Below, one piece after another: positions 28,484 to 37,100 of a DNA stretch of 64,000 nucleotides; position 1 is the first letter of the stretch, and each line of letters starts with the position of its first letter. A program made the translations under genes and the position numbers. Source of the DNA: a virus. Under the pieces are notes generated by a model. That model was not told the DNA's origin, searched no databases, and was given only the letters and a program-made list of their open reading frames with translations. The stretch spans positions 62,001 to 126,000 of the IMG/VR virus record IMGVR_UViG_3300027861_000001. One strand, given 5' to 3'.

Positions 28484-30001
28484 CTAAGTCGCACTACTGA
28501 ATCCACCATTATGCTTTTTAATCCCTTCCACTGTGTTCTTCTCAACATTTTCATACTCATCAGTAGCTTCGTCTAAAAAGTCTTCTACATCTTCCTCTGG
28601 AGGATCAGTCTCAGAAAATTTCAAACAAACTTCATCAAAATTAAGCTCCACTTTGTCTGTTGTCTTACCACCTCTGTTCTTGGCAATTGAGTACCACCCA
28701 ATATTTCTTTCTCTTAATTTTGTAGTACTGTTTCTGTGAAGTAGAACAACAGCATCAGCTTTGTTTTCAATGTCTCCGCTCTCTTTTAGATCATGTAATT
28801 CCGGTTCAGCACTTTCTGTTCTTCTTAACTGGCTAACTACAATGAAAGCAATGTTATTAGCTTTAGCAAAAGAAAAGAACTTGTTGACTATATCTGTTAT
28901 AGCTTTTCTTGTGTCCCCAAAATATTTCAAAGTTTGAAGATAATCAACCACGACAACATCAACAGGGTGATTTAACATGTGTCGTTTAACACTGTTAACT
29001 ATAAAATTACACGTCTGGTCACCCCTATCTTCTATCCATAAACCATCTGGTACTTCACTTATGAACATTTGTTGTGTATTAGCAATCTTCTTCAGTTCAT
29101 GGTTAGTAACAAGTGCTTTTTTCCAATCGTCTATTGATACACCCGCCTCAGCGCAAACTAGACGGTCAATGTACTGACCTTTTGTCATTTCTGGAGTAAA
29201 AACAAGAACTTTATCACCGTTTAAAATAAAATTAGTTACCATATTAGAAACCATAATTGACTTGCCTATATTAGTCTTAGCACCTAGTACCGTCAATTTC
29301 TGTTTACAAATCGCATCGTTCTTATCCAACCAGTAAAATCCTGACTTAACACCTTTATATTTAATTGGGTTTTCCTTCCTGTCCTTAAATCTATCATAAG
29401 CATCTGCCAATAAGGTATCTAACCTAACCAACCCATGAGTACTTAAAGTATTATCTAAAAGAACATTCTGCATCTGTGAAACTACCTCAATCAATTTAGT
29501 TTCATCAAAGCGTTTAGTTGTTTGTATTTTACTCGCTGCGTCTTTAAACTTGTTTAGTCTGTATCGTTCGAAAACTAATTTTACATACTCTTCCGTAATT
29601 TGTAGGCTAATGATACCTTCTGCTGCATGGAGTAGCTTCATTATGGTAGCTGGACCTCCAATATAATCAATAACCTGTGTACCATCTGGCATTGGGTCTT
29701 GCTTCTCAATCTCGTCTACTACTAACTCGTAAGTACAAACCCTTCTGGTCATACGAACGTTAGTTAAAATAGGAAAAATGATTCGATTTCTTTTCAGCGA
29801 AAAGTGTTCCTCAGTAAGTCCACTCTTTACTATTAAAGAAGCACAATCATCGTCCTGCATAAATATGCCAAGAACTGCATTCTCTGCGTCTTGATAAGAT
29901 ACAGAAACAACTTCTTCGTCTTCGTTTTCTATAGAAACAATGTCAGCTTGCGGTTCTGGATTATTAGCAAAGTCACTAAAACTACTACCTTCTCTTTCCA
30001 T
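28484..30001 (-). CDS. dnaB: DnaB-type replicative helicase
   Basis: A 505-residue protein. N-terminal helical domain (EDAVLGIFM-type; NAVLGIFMQDD), linker, and RecA-like C-domain with Walker A GAKTNIGKS near 240, Walker B VVVVDYLQTLK and a late SKNRGGKTT-like region (IAKNRGGKTTDKVEL). The SF4 helicase unwinds the fork. Overlaps the primase by 17 nt. Walker A lacks the usual PG (TNIGKS). Confidence 0.93.
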   Translation of the reverse strand: MEREGSSFSDFANNPEPQADIVSIENEDEEVVSVSYQDAENAVLGIFMQDDDCASLIVKSGLTEEHFSLKRNRIIFPILTNVRMTRRVCTYELVVDEIEKQDPMPDGTQVIDYIGGPATIMKLLHAAEGIISLQITEEYVKLVFERYRLNKFKDAASKIQTTKRFDETKLIEVVSQMQNVLLDNTLSTHGLVRLDTLLADAYDRFKDRKENPIKYKGVKSGFYWLDKNDAICKQKLTVLGAKTNIGKSIMVSNMVTNFILNGDKVLVFTPEMTKGQYIDRLVCAEAGVSIDDWKKALVTNHELKKIANTQQMFISEVPDGLWIEDRGDQTCNFIVNSVKRHMLNHPVDVVVVDYLQTLKYFGDTRKAITDIVNKFFSFAKANNIAFIVVSQLRRTESAEPELHDLKESGDIENKADAVVLLHRNSTTKLRERNIGWYSIAKNRGGKTTDKVELNFDEVCLKFSETDPPEEDVEDFLDEATDEYENVEKNTVEGIKKHNGGFSSAT

Positions 30002-32021
30002 AAATTCTCTTATCCTCTATCCTTAAATAATCCTCTACGTTTAAGGCTCCTTTTACCGCAATTTCAAACTTTCGAAGACCTTCTACCTCAAGAAAAGTAT
30101 CAAGGTCTGTTTTATCAGCACCACGTAAAGGTAGAAAAGCAACTTTCAAGTTCTTTATTACCTCACCTATAGAACGAGCCATAATAAATCCTGGCTTTCT
30201 TTTACCTGGTGATGCTTCATTGTCTGGAATTAAAATTACCTCTTTACCTTTTAACTCTTCTACCCATCGATCATCCCATCTACCAATACCTGCGGTAGCA
30301 ACACATGGAAATCCGTTCTGAACAGCTGCCATAGCTTTGAACTCACCCTCAGTTATAAGAACTGTGCTGCTATTTTTTATAACGTCATGGTTGAACAAAA
30401 AATTAGCTCCTCTAGCAGAGTAGTTGCCAGACAAGCTTAAGTACTTTGGTGTATTCGTTTTGTAAGAAAAAAGTGTCTCCAACATTCTACCTCTTATATC
30501 AGTAACTTCATCACCTACTATATAAGGAATAGTTACACGATTAGAGAGTAGTGGATACTGTTGAGAAATAACACCCGCATCACTGGCAATCGAATTAGCA
30601 TACTCACTATAATAATCTGCTGAACAGAAACCAATCCTAAAGTCATTTAAGGTTTTTTCCTTAAATCCTCTAGCTTTTAAGTACTCCAAAGCAACAGGTA
30701 AGTTACTGTGGAACTTATCTGTTAACTCTTTATAAAACTCTCTTATTTTTGGTACGTCAAGAACCTTCTGTTCAACTTCTTTTACTACATAACCTTCTTC
30801 TGGTATTATTCTCCCCTTACCGTTATAACAATGCCAACAGTTGTGTACAAGTACACCATTAACCGTATATTTATGTGAGTCCTCAATAGCCAAGTCATAG
30901 AAGTAGTCTTCACAATCTTCTAAAACTACAGTATCTACTTTTATACCATTAAACCAAGTATTTAAGCGTCTTGATATGCTGTAAGTGCTATTATTACTAC
31001 ACGCATCAGAAATCCAATTAATATATGTAGGTTTTTTTGTGTCTTTATAATAATTTTTAGCAAGATAACCCGAACAACTGTACCCACAATATGAAGCTAT
31101 TTCCTTTACTTGCATACACAATATTTCTGATGTTTGCCCTAGTCTATTGGATTTAACGCTATCGTTAGACGTATTATAACCGTCACCATCAAGAATACCT
31201 TTTAACAATATTTTAGCTCTATTTATAGGTAATGTCATTAATCCTAGTGGTATTTTTTTATTAGTACAACCATACCCAAACATTGAACCAAACAAGTAGG
31301 ACAAATAAACACTACTTATAGTTACTTTAGTGCAAGTTTTAGTTTTACTCATATATCTCCTAGGAGAAAAACCTTTTCTTGAAAAATAGTCTTCTACAAA
31401 TTTTATATAATCCTTTTCATTAGAGTTAAAAGCAAAACTTATTTGCCCGTAAGACGCACTACCTTCAGCAATATACAACCCTGACACTCTTAAGAACTCG
31501 TCGTCAGTATCAACTACAAAATATTTTACTATGTCACCAAAATATTTACTCAATAATGAAGCATCTACCACGATTTCTCTACGATCTTGTAAGTCATTTA
31601 TAACTGGATATACGAGTATGTCACCTTTTTTTAACTCTTCCGCACATTTTTCTTTTATATCAGTACCGTCTTGAACATACAGTATATGATCAGGAGTACA
31701 TATTATCGGTCTAGTCAATTGTTTAGAAATTATGGTAGCTTTTTTGTATACTTTATTCTTGAATGTTTTTACTACCTTATTAAACTTACCAAATTCGGAC
31801 AAAACCATGTCACCTTCGAGTACAGTATCTATGGTTTTATATCCTTCTCTAGTAAGTATCAAACTTGATTTATCAAAGCAACGCCAAACTAGTTTTTCTG
31901 TGTTGAAGTTAGCATCAGAACAACCGCAACAAGGACAAACACCTAAAAATTCTCCTCTATGCCGTTGCTTAATGACAAGGTCATCTACCATGCTCATTCG
32001 TACGTTCACGTGCCCTTCCAT
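29985..32021 (-). CDS. dnaG: DnaG-type primase interrupted by an intein
   Basis: A 678-residue precursor. Residues 29-47 contain a CHC2-type zinc motif start (CPCCGCSDANF...WR), the intein covers residues 48-394, and CWHCYNGKGR completes the zinc motif. After the intein come the helical part and Toprim (TEGEFKAMA near 554, PDNEAS). Mature primase is 331 residues. It synthesises primers and pairs with DnaB. Start ATG 32021 has AGAGG; it overlaps the upstream gene by 41 nt. Confidence 0.9.
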   Translation of the reverse strand: MEGHVNVRMSMVDDLVIKQRHRGEFLGVCPCCGCSDANFNTEKLVWRCFDKSSLILTREGYKTIDTVLEGDMVLSEFGKFNKVVKTFKNKVYKKATIISKQLTRPIICTPDHILYVQDGTDIKEKCAEELKKGDILVYPVINDLQDRREIVVDASLLSKYFGDIVKYFVVDTDDEFLRVSGLYIAEGSASYGQISFAFNSNEKDYIKFVEDYFSRKGFSPRRYMSKTKTCTKVTISSVYLSYLFGSMFGYGCTNKKIPLGLMTLPINRAKILLKGILDGDGYNTSNDSVKSNRLGQTSEILCMQVKEIASYCGYSCSGYLAKNYYKDTKKPTYINWISDACSNNSTYSISRRLNTWFNGIKVDTVVLEDCEDYFYDLAIEDSHKYTVNGVLVHNCWHCYNGKGRIIPEEGYVVKEVEQKVLDVPKIREFYKELTDKFHSNLPVALEYLKARGFKEKTLNDFRIGFCSADYYSEYANSIASDAGVISQQYPLLSNRVTIPYIVGDEVTDIRGRMLETLFSYKTNTPKYLSLSGNYSARGANFLFNHDVIKNSSTVLITEGEFKAMAAVQNGFPCVATAGIGRWDDRWVEELKGKEVILIPDNEASPGKRKPGFIMARSIGEVIKNLKVAFLPLRGADKTDLDTFLEVEGLRKFEIAVKGALNVEDYLRIEDKRIYGKRR
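30840..31880 (-). mobile_element. Intein with LAGLIDADG homing endonuclease in the primase gene
   Basis: Residues 48-394 of the primase. It starts with Cys (CFDKSSLILTREGYKTI, block A), has TPDHILY block B, and ends VHN before Cys+1. Two LAGLIDADG-like motifs are present: VSGLYIAEGS (~180) and LLKGILDGDG (~273). So it can splice and probably home. It sits in the zinc-binding motif, next to a conserved Cys. Confidence 0.92.
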
Positions 32022-32523
32022 TCCTTTCCTCTTTTATCTTTCTCTGCTTTTGACATGTAGTGCATATTCCTGTCTTGTTTGTTTTCCTTATTTTCTCACC
32101 ACATATAGAACAAGCAGAACTTTTAAAGTTATATGGTCTAAGACTTTCAACCAACTCTAGCGAAGCAGGTTTTCCTCTTTTTTGCTTAGGTTCTGTATGA
32201 TAAGTTCTTTGTTGAATTTGGGCTAATACACGATTCTTTAGGTTCTTTAAAAAGATACTCTTTAGCGCAAACTTATTAAACCTATTACGTTCTGGAATAG
32301 CCCACAAGTCCAACAAAGCCTCAAAAACATCCATAGTGCTTGTAGCTTTCATAGCATCTCGTATTTCTTTGTCAGTGAAATACACATCTACCATCTCGAT
32401 GAAACATTGCTGCCATCGCTTAACAAACTCTTGTTTAACTGGAGCTTTTAGAGAACTCCAATCATCGCTTTCTTTTAACCTAGACCACCACCAAAGTAAT
32501 CTTTGATCACTCCTAGCGTTCAC
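31981..32523 (-). CDS. Hypothetical protein with C-terminal zinc site, 180 aa
   Basis: GTG start. N-terminal helical (LLWWWSRLKESDDW, KQEFVKRWQQCF), then a basic C-terminal half with CSICGEKIRKTNKTGICTTC. Its position between the SSB-like and primase genes suggests a helicase loader or primase accessory, but no motif confirms it. Overlaps the primase by 41 nt. Confidence 0.65.
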   Translation of the reverse strand: MNARSDQRLLWWWSRLKESDDWSSLKAPVKQEFVKRWQQCFIEMVDVYFTDKEIRDAMKATSTMDVFEALLDLWAIPERNRFNKFALKSIFLKNLKNRVLAQIQQRTYHTEPKQKRGKPASLELVESLRPYNFKSSACSICGEKIRKTNKTGICTTCQKQRKIKEERNGRARERTNEHGR

Positions 32524-33272
32524 TACTCATCCTTTTTGCCAACAACGTTGTAAAAAGTTTCACCATCAAGAATTCTTTTAGTATCTGCTGGTGCCAGTGG
32601 AGTAGTAACTTCTTTTACATCGTACAGTTGTTCTTTCCAATTGTCACCCAAAATATCAGCAACGCTTTCGCTGCTAGGTTTAGGAATACAAGTGGTTACT
32701 GAGTCCTTACCTGTACCACGTGTATCAAATTTAACATCGTAGCCGCTTAAGTCACCTAAGTCGTCATCTTGCTCAAAAGTTGCCAACTGCTTTATAACAG
32801 TTATCCCTTTCTGCATAATTTGAACTTTATCTTTTGGTGCACTAACCACGCTAGTTAAGTCTGCCCCACAAGTAGGACAATCTTCTACCCACGTATCATT
32901 CTCATAATACGCTACGTAACCACAATCCTCTGTTGGGCAAGCTTTAACTGGTGTTCTATCTATCACATTAAACGAATACACCGGTCTCACTTTCAGTAAT
33001 CCTGAATCATCTGTCGGTAAACTTTTGTTCCAAGCGCACACTGGACATGTATTCTGTCCTGAACACATAACACCTATACCATTACCATTATTTGCATTCG
33101 GAAATCCTTTATGTCCTTTAGGTACAAAGTGTTGCCAACTCTTTGTTGGTGCATCATCAACTACCCGCAATACTGTTTGATGCTGTGAGGTAATCCTTAC
33201 ATAGTCAGACCCAAAAGTTACTTTTGGTTTAGGTTTTGATTCCTCTGTTACTGTGTCATTAAAACTTGTCAT
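32523..33272 (-). CDS. Single-stranded DNA binding protein-like, zinc-containing
   Basis: A 249-residue protein. The FGSDYVRITSQHQTVLRVVDD start, an OB-like beta region around SWQHFVPKGH and RPVYSFNVIDRT, two zinc pairs (CPVC; CPTED...CPTCG), and an acidic end (VVGKKDE) resemble zinc-containing phage SSBs of the gp32/T4-like and related types. First essential gene after promoters with the small ORF upstream. Likely coats ssDNA; inferred. Confidence 0.7.
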   Translation of the reverse strand: MTSFNDTVTEESKPKPKVTFGSDYVRITSQHQTVLRVVDDAPTKSWQHFVPKGHKGFPNANNGNGIGVMCSGQNTCPVCAWNKSLPTDDSGLLKVRPVYSFNVIDRTPVKACPTEDCGYVAYYENDTWVEDCPTCGADLTSVVSAPKDKVQIMQKGITVIKQLATFEQDDDLGDLSGYDVKFDTRGTGKDSVTTCIPKPSSESVADILGDNWKEQLYDVKEVTTPLAPADTKRILDGETFYNVVGKKDE

Positions 33273-33290
33273 TTCCTCTCCTTCGCTTTC

Positions 33291-33665
33291 CTATTCTTTA
33301 TTTTGTGCTTCAGTTAAAATAATGCTTTCAGCATCCCTAATTCTACTTAGGAATTCAATCATAGTTTCAGGTAATCCAATTAAGCAATCATAACATCTTC
33401 GAACATGAGCCATTTGCTCTTTGTCAAGAATTATAAATCCAGACTTTTCATCTCTAACTGCGTCTGCAATATCTTTTGCTTTGAACATTTCTTCAGGTTT
33501 AAGTTTTAAATCTGGATGAAAACAGATAGTAGCTAAATTCTCTTGTACACTAACTGTCGTCATACCATCACCTGGTTGCCCTAGTCTATTTTCAACTCTG
33601 TACTCTCTAATGTCAATCTTAAACCCAGTCAATCCAATTTTGTCAACTCCGTCTTTCTTTTCCAT
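33291..33665 (-). CDS. First gene of the replication operon, hypothetical, 124 aa
   Basis: Start ATG 33665 with GGGAGAGATAATAT. Sequence is alpha/beta with a central FIILDKEQMAHVRRCYDCL and no known motif. It is about 140 nt downstream of the P33804-33833 -10, so an early protein is expected. Function unknown. Confidence 0.65.
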   Translation of the reverse strand: MEKKDGVDKIGLTGFKIDIREYRVENRLGQPGDGMTTVSVQENLATICFHPDLKLKPEEMFKAKDIADAVRDEKSGFIILDKEQMAHVRRCYDCLIGLPETMIEFLSRIRDAESIILTEAQNKE

Positions 33666-33803
33666 ATATTATCTCTCCCTTTCCTATTCATTAACTCTTT
33701 GTCTAAATTAGTTAATATTTGCTTTGGCATTTATTGCTATTTGTCACACTTGTCTTTTCTATTTCATACTGAACCTTTCCCCTTATTTTTAATCTATACT
33801 TAT

Positions 33804-33833
33804 ATTATACCACACCCACCCAACGGTTGTCAA
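33804..33833 (-). promoter_or_regulatory. Sigma70 promoter of replication operon (proximal)
   Basis: TTGACA (33833-33828), 18-bp spacer, TATAAT (33809-33804), TG extended. The spacer is GC-rich and unlike the shared family spacer, so it is independently evolved. Near-consensus, so expected to be very strong. Confidence 0.9.
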
Positions 33834-33869
33834 GCCTTTCACCCAACTTCCATATTTTCTACCATACTA

Positions 33870-33898
33870 ATGATATCATATGCCTAGAAATTTGTCAA
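33870..33898 (-). promoter_or_regulatory. Sigma70 promoter of replication operon (distal)
   Basis: TTGACA (33898-33893), 17-bp spacer, TATCAT (33875-33870), TG extended. Spacer end CTAGGCATATGA belongs to the family seen at 13663 and 19038. Tandem arrangement with the proximal promoter gives two start points for the replication operon. Confidence 0.88.
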
Positions 33899-33926
33899 GC
33901 CTTTTGACTAGTATTTCGTAGCTTCA

Positions 33927-34181
33927 TTACTCTTTATGTTTTATTGGTTTTGGAATATCTTCCTTCTTGTCAGTCTCCCAATCGTACTTCGCTTTCGGAA
34001 AGGTAACTTTACCTAAATAGGTTGTACCGTCATCGTCGTATGAATCTTTCCTCTCCTCAAGCGTAACCTCAGCTTGAAACCCAGCAGCTTTGTACCCTGC
34101 TGCAATAGCCTCAAGTGCATCAAACGCCTCCGCCTCATCCTCAATCCCAGTCTTGAAATTTGCTACTTTTAATATAAACAT
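33927..34181 (-). CDS. Small acidic protein, 84 aa
   Basis: A beta-alpha-beta sketch (MFILKVANFKTGIEDEAEAFDAL, AGYKAAGFQAEVTLEER) with an acidic loop. It is last in the tail transcript after the fibre gene. Possibly a fibre chaperone by position; inference. No terminator is visible before the tandem promoters. Confidence 0.6.
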   Translation of the reverse strand: MFILKVANFKTGIEDEAEAFDALEAIAAGYKAAGFQAEVTLEERKDSYDDDGTTYLGKVTFPKAKYDWETDKKEDIPKPIKHKE

Positions 34182-34196
34182 GACTTCCTCCTATGT

Positions 34197-37100
34197 TTAA
34201 TTTGGTATTCTCAAATATTTGAAACCTGCTCCACCGCTATCATTTGCTCCGACTGACACGAGCTCTAATGCTCCATCAGCATTTATATAGACTCCATCCG
34301 TCCCGTCCAATTGGAGCATCTCAGTATCAACACCACCATCCATAACATAGAATCGCAACCTCGACTGCTCTGAACCGTCAGTCACTACCCTGAGTCCACA
34401 ATCAATATGGGCATACTGGATTTCCTCGGTAGCATCATTCTCGCCAGCAAACCGAATCTTCGCTGGTATATCAGCAGCAGCAGGTGAAGCTGAGTTCGTG
34501 TAAATGTCTAGTAAAGCACCGGAAACTCCATCGGTAGCACACTGAATCCGAAGTCCATAATTGGAGTCAGAAGCATAGAGGATGTTTTGTCCGCTACCTG
34601 TCAACTTCAGCTTCGAAACAGGGGTGCTACCGTGTTCGGTTACTTGAAAATCAAGCAATCCGTCTGAGTCCCCCCATGAATTATCTAATATGCTACATAG
34701 TATTTGTGAATAGGTTACTGCTCCAACGGTGTCATTGCCTTTGATAACAATGCTGGCGACTGCATCATTAATTGCTGGAGAAGCGGAATCGGTATATAAG
34801 GTCAGTGTTGCTCCAGTTGCCCCGTCCTGAGTATTAGTGATGTAAAGCCCTGTTTCTGCTGTGGTGGTATAGAAATAATTTTCAGTGTCATCGAGCCGGA
34901 ACTTCCTGAGCATTGAGCCATCGTGTATGACATAGAAAGACATTCGTCCATCTTCCGCACCATTCGCAGGATTAGCTATAACACCATCAATCCTTACAAA
35001 ATCATGGTTAGCAGAAGCATCATTCTCCCCACGCCACTCAATAGACCCTATGACATCACCGGCGGCTGGAGAAGCAGAGTTCTGATAAAGAGTTAAATAT
35101 GCCCCAGTAGCTCCATCCTGAGTGTTGGTGATATAAAGTCCAGTGTTTGCTGCCGTGGTATAGAGGTAATTGTCTCCGCCACCATACATTTGGAACCTTT
35201 GCTTTTCAGCACCAGCTTCCATCAAATAGATGCTTACACCGCCATCTTCCGCACCATTTGTAGGATCATAAATGTATCCTACAATGTATGCATATACGTG
35301 GTTATTCGAAGCACTATCTTCACCACGAAAAGATACCTTGCCTATATTATCCCAAGCTGCGGGACTAGCTGAATTTTGATATAAAGTAAGTATTGCACCA
35401 CCAGAAGAATCTTGGGTATTGGTGATATAAAGACCGGTATTTGCTATTGTGGTATAGAGGTAGTTGTCTCCGCCACCATCCATTCTGAACTTCTCAACCC
35501 AACCACCATCCTCAGTAACATACATCCTAATGCGACCATCTTCGGAGCCATTTGTTGGGTCACCAATCTGTCCATAAATAGCAGCATAATTAAGAGTATT
35601 GTCTCCGCTATCTTTACCAGAGAAAGCCAGATAGCCGACACTATCATTAGTTGCTGGTGAAGCTGATACCTGCCTTAATGTCAAGGAACATCCTGTTGCT
35701 CCATCCTCGGTATTCTGGATTACCATACCTAAACCAGAACCAGCAGTATAAAAATAATGAGTCCAACTTGCCCCAAGTCGTGCAGCGAGGGTGATTGCTC
35801 CATCTTTCATGGCGTAAAAGTCAAGCAATCCATCCTCAGAACCATTGGACGAGTCATAAATAAGTCCTTCAATCTTAGCGTAAATAGTTTGATTCGAGGC
35901 ATCATCTTCACCCTTGAAATCAATCCGCCCGACAGTATCCCACGTAGCAGGAGAAGCTGAGTCTTGCCTGAGAATAAGTATTGCACCCGTAGTTCCGTCC
36001 TGTGTGCTGATAATATCAACACCGACACCACCAGTTACTGTCAATACTTGCAAACTTTGAGTTAAGGTTGGAGTAATTTGGTCTATATTGATTATACCAT
36101 TACCCTGCATATCTATGTCTTTTGTTACATACATTCCAGAGAACGTTGGAGTTGCTCCAATTGTTACATCTTGATCTATATACGTGTGGTCAGAACCATC
36201 ACTTGACACGTGTGTATAGGCAGCATCCCACTCTGTTTGTAGTACATGAGCTGGAATAGTTCCTGACAAAGCTGCTGCTGATAAGTTATCACCAGTATTC
36301 CATTGTGTAGACCCTACAGCAAAGTTTTGTCCTGTTGGTAATGTTAAAGCACCAGCAGCACCAAGTGTTACGTTATCAAGCCAACCTGTTAGCTCTGTAT
36401 GTTCGCTGTTTGTTAGGTGATAATACTCATTAGCAGTACCACCATCTAAACCTCCTAAACCATTATGCACGGTAACACCGGCAGACACCACACCACCGTT
36501 CCAAGGAGTACTAATATTTGTAAAACTAGATGTTTCGTTCTTTGCTATAGTTATTCTAGCTATTAATAACCCAACTGAAATTACTTTATTAGGTAACCCT
36601 TCAGGAACTGTTGAGTCAAGAGCGTCTGCCAATGTATAACTATCTTGTCCCATTATAACGTGAACATCACCATCATCATGTTGATATACCCAAAATACAC
36701 CATATTTGTTATTATCTAATGTTGCAGGAGTTCCACTATCATCATCGTATACTGTGTTTGGTATTTGTGTTTCCCCTGTAGACTCAGTCCAACCTGTACC
36801 ACCGTCTCTATACCACAAAGAAAATGTGTCAGTGTCTGACGTGTCTGTAGCTACTGTAACGTGCCTTTTTTGTGCTATATACATCACACCAGCAGTTATG
36901 TCTAGATTACGATCTCCTGTTTCTGTTAAAACCATTCCAGAAGCTCTTTGTAATCCGTAAAGTTCCCACATTCTATAACCAAGAATGTGTGGATTATTCA
37001 TATAATATTGCCCTGCTGCTACTATATGAAGCTCATTATCGTCCCTATAAACACGACCAATAATAAATTCATCATTAAAGCTTACGCTGTTTAAATCAGT

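Noticed and set aside
34270-36030. CRISPR array in the fibre region
   Set aside because: The repeats are ~294 bp, diverged and in frame within one protein; they are not short repeats with spacers.
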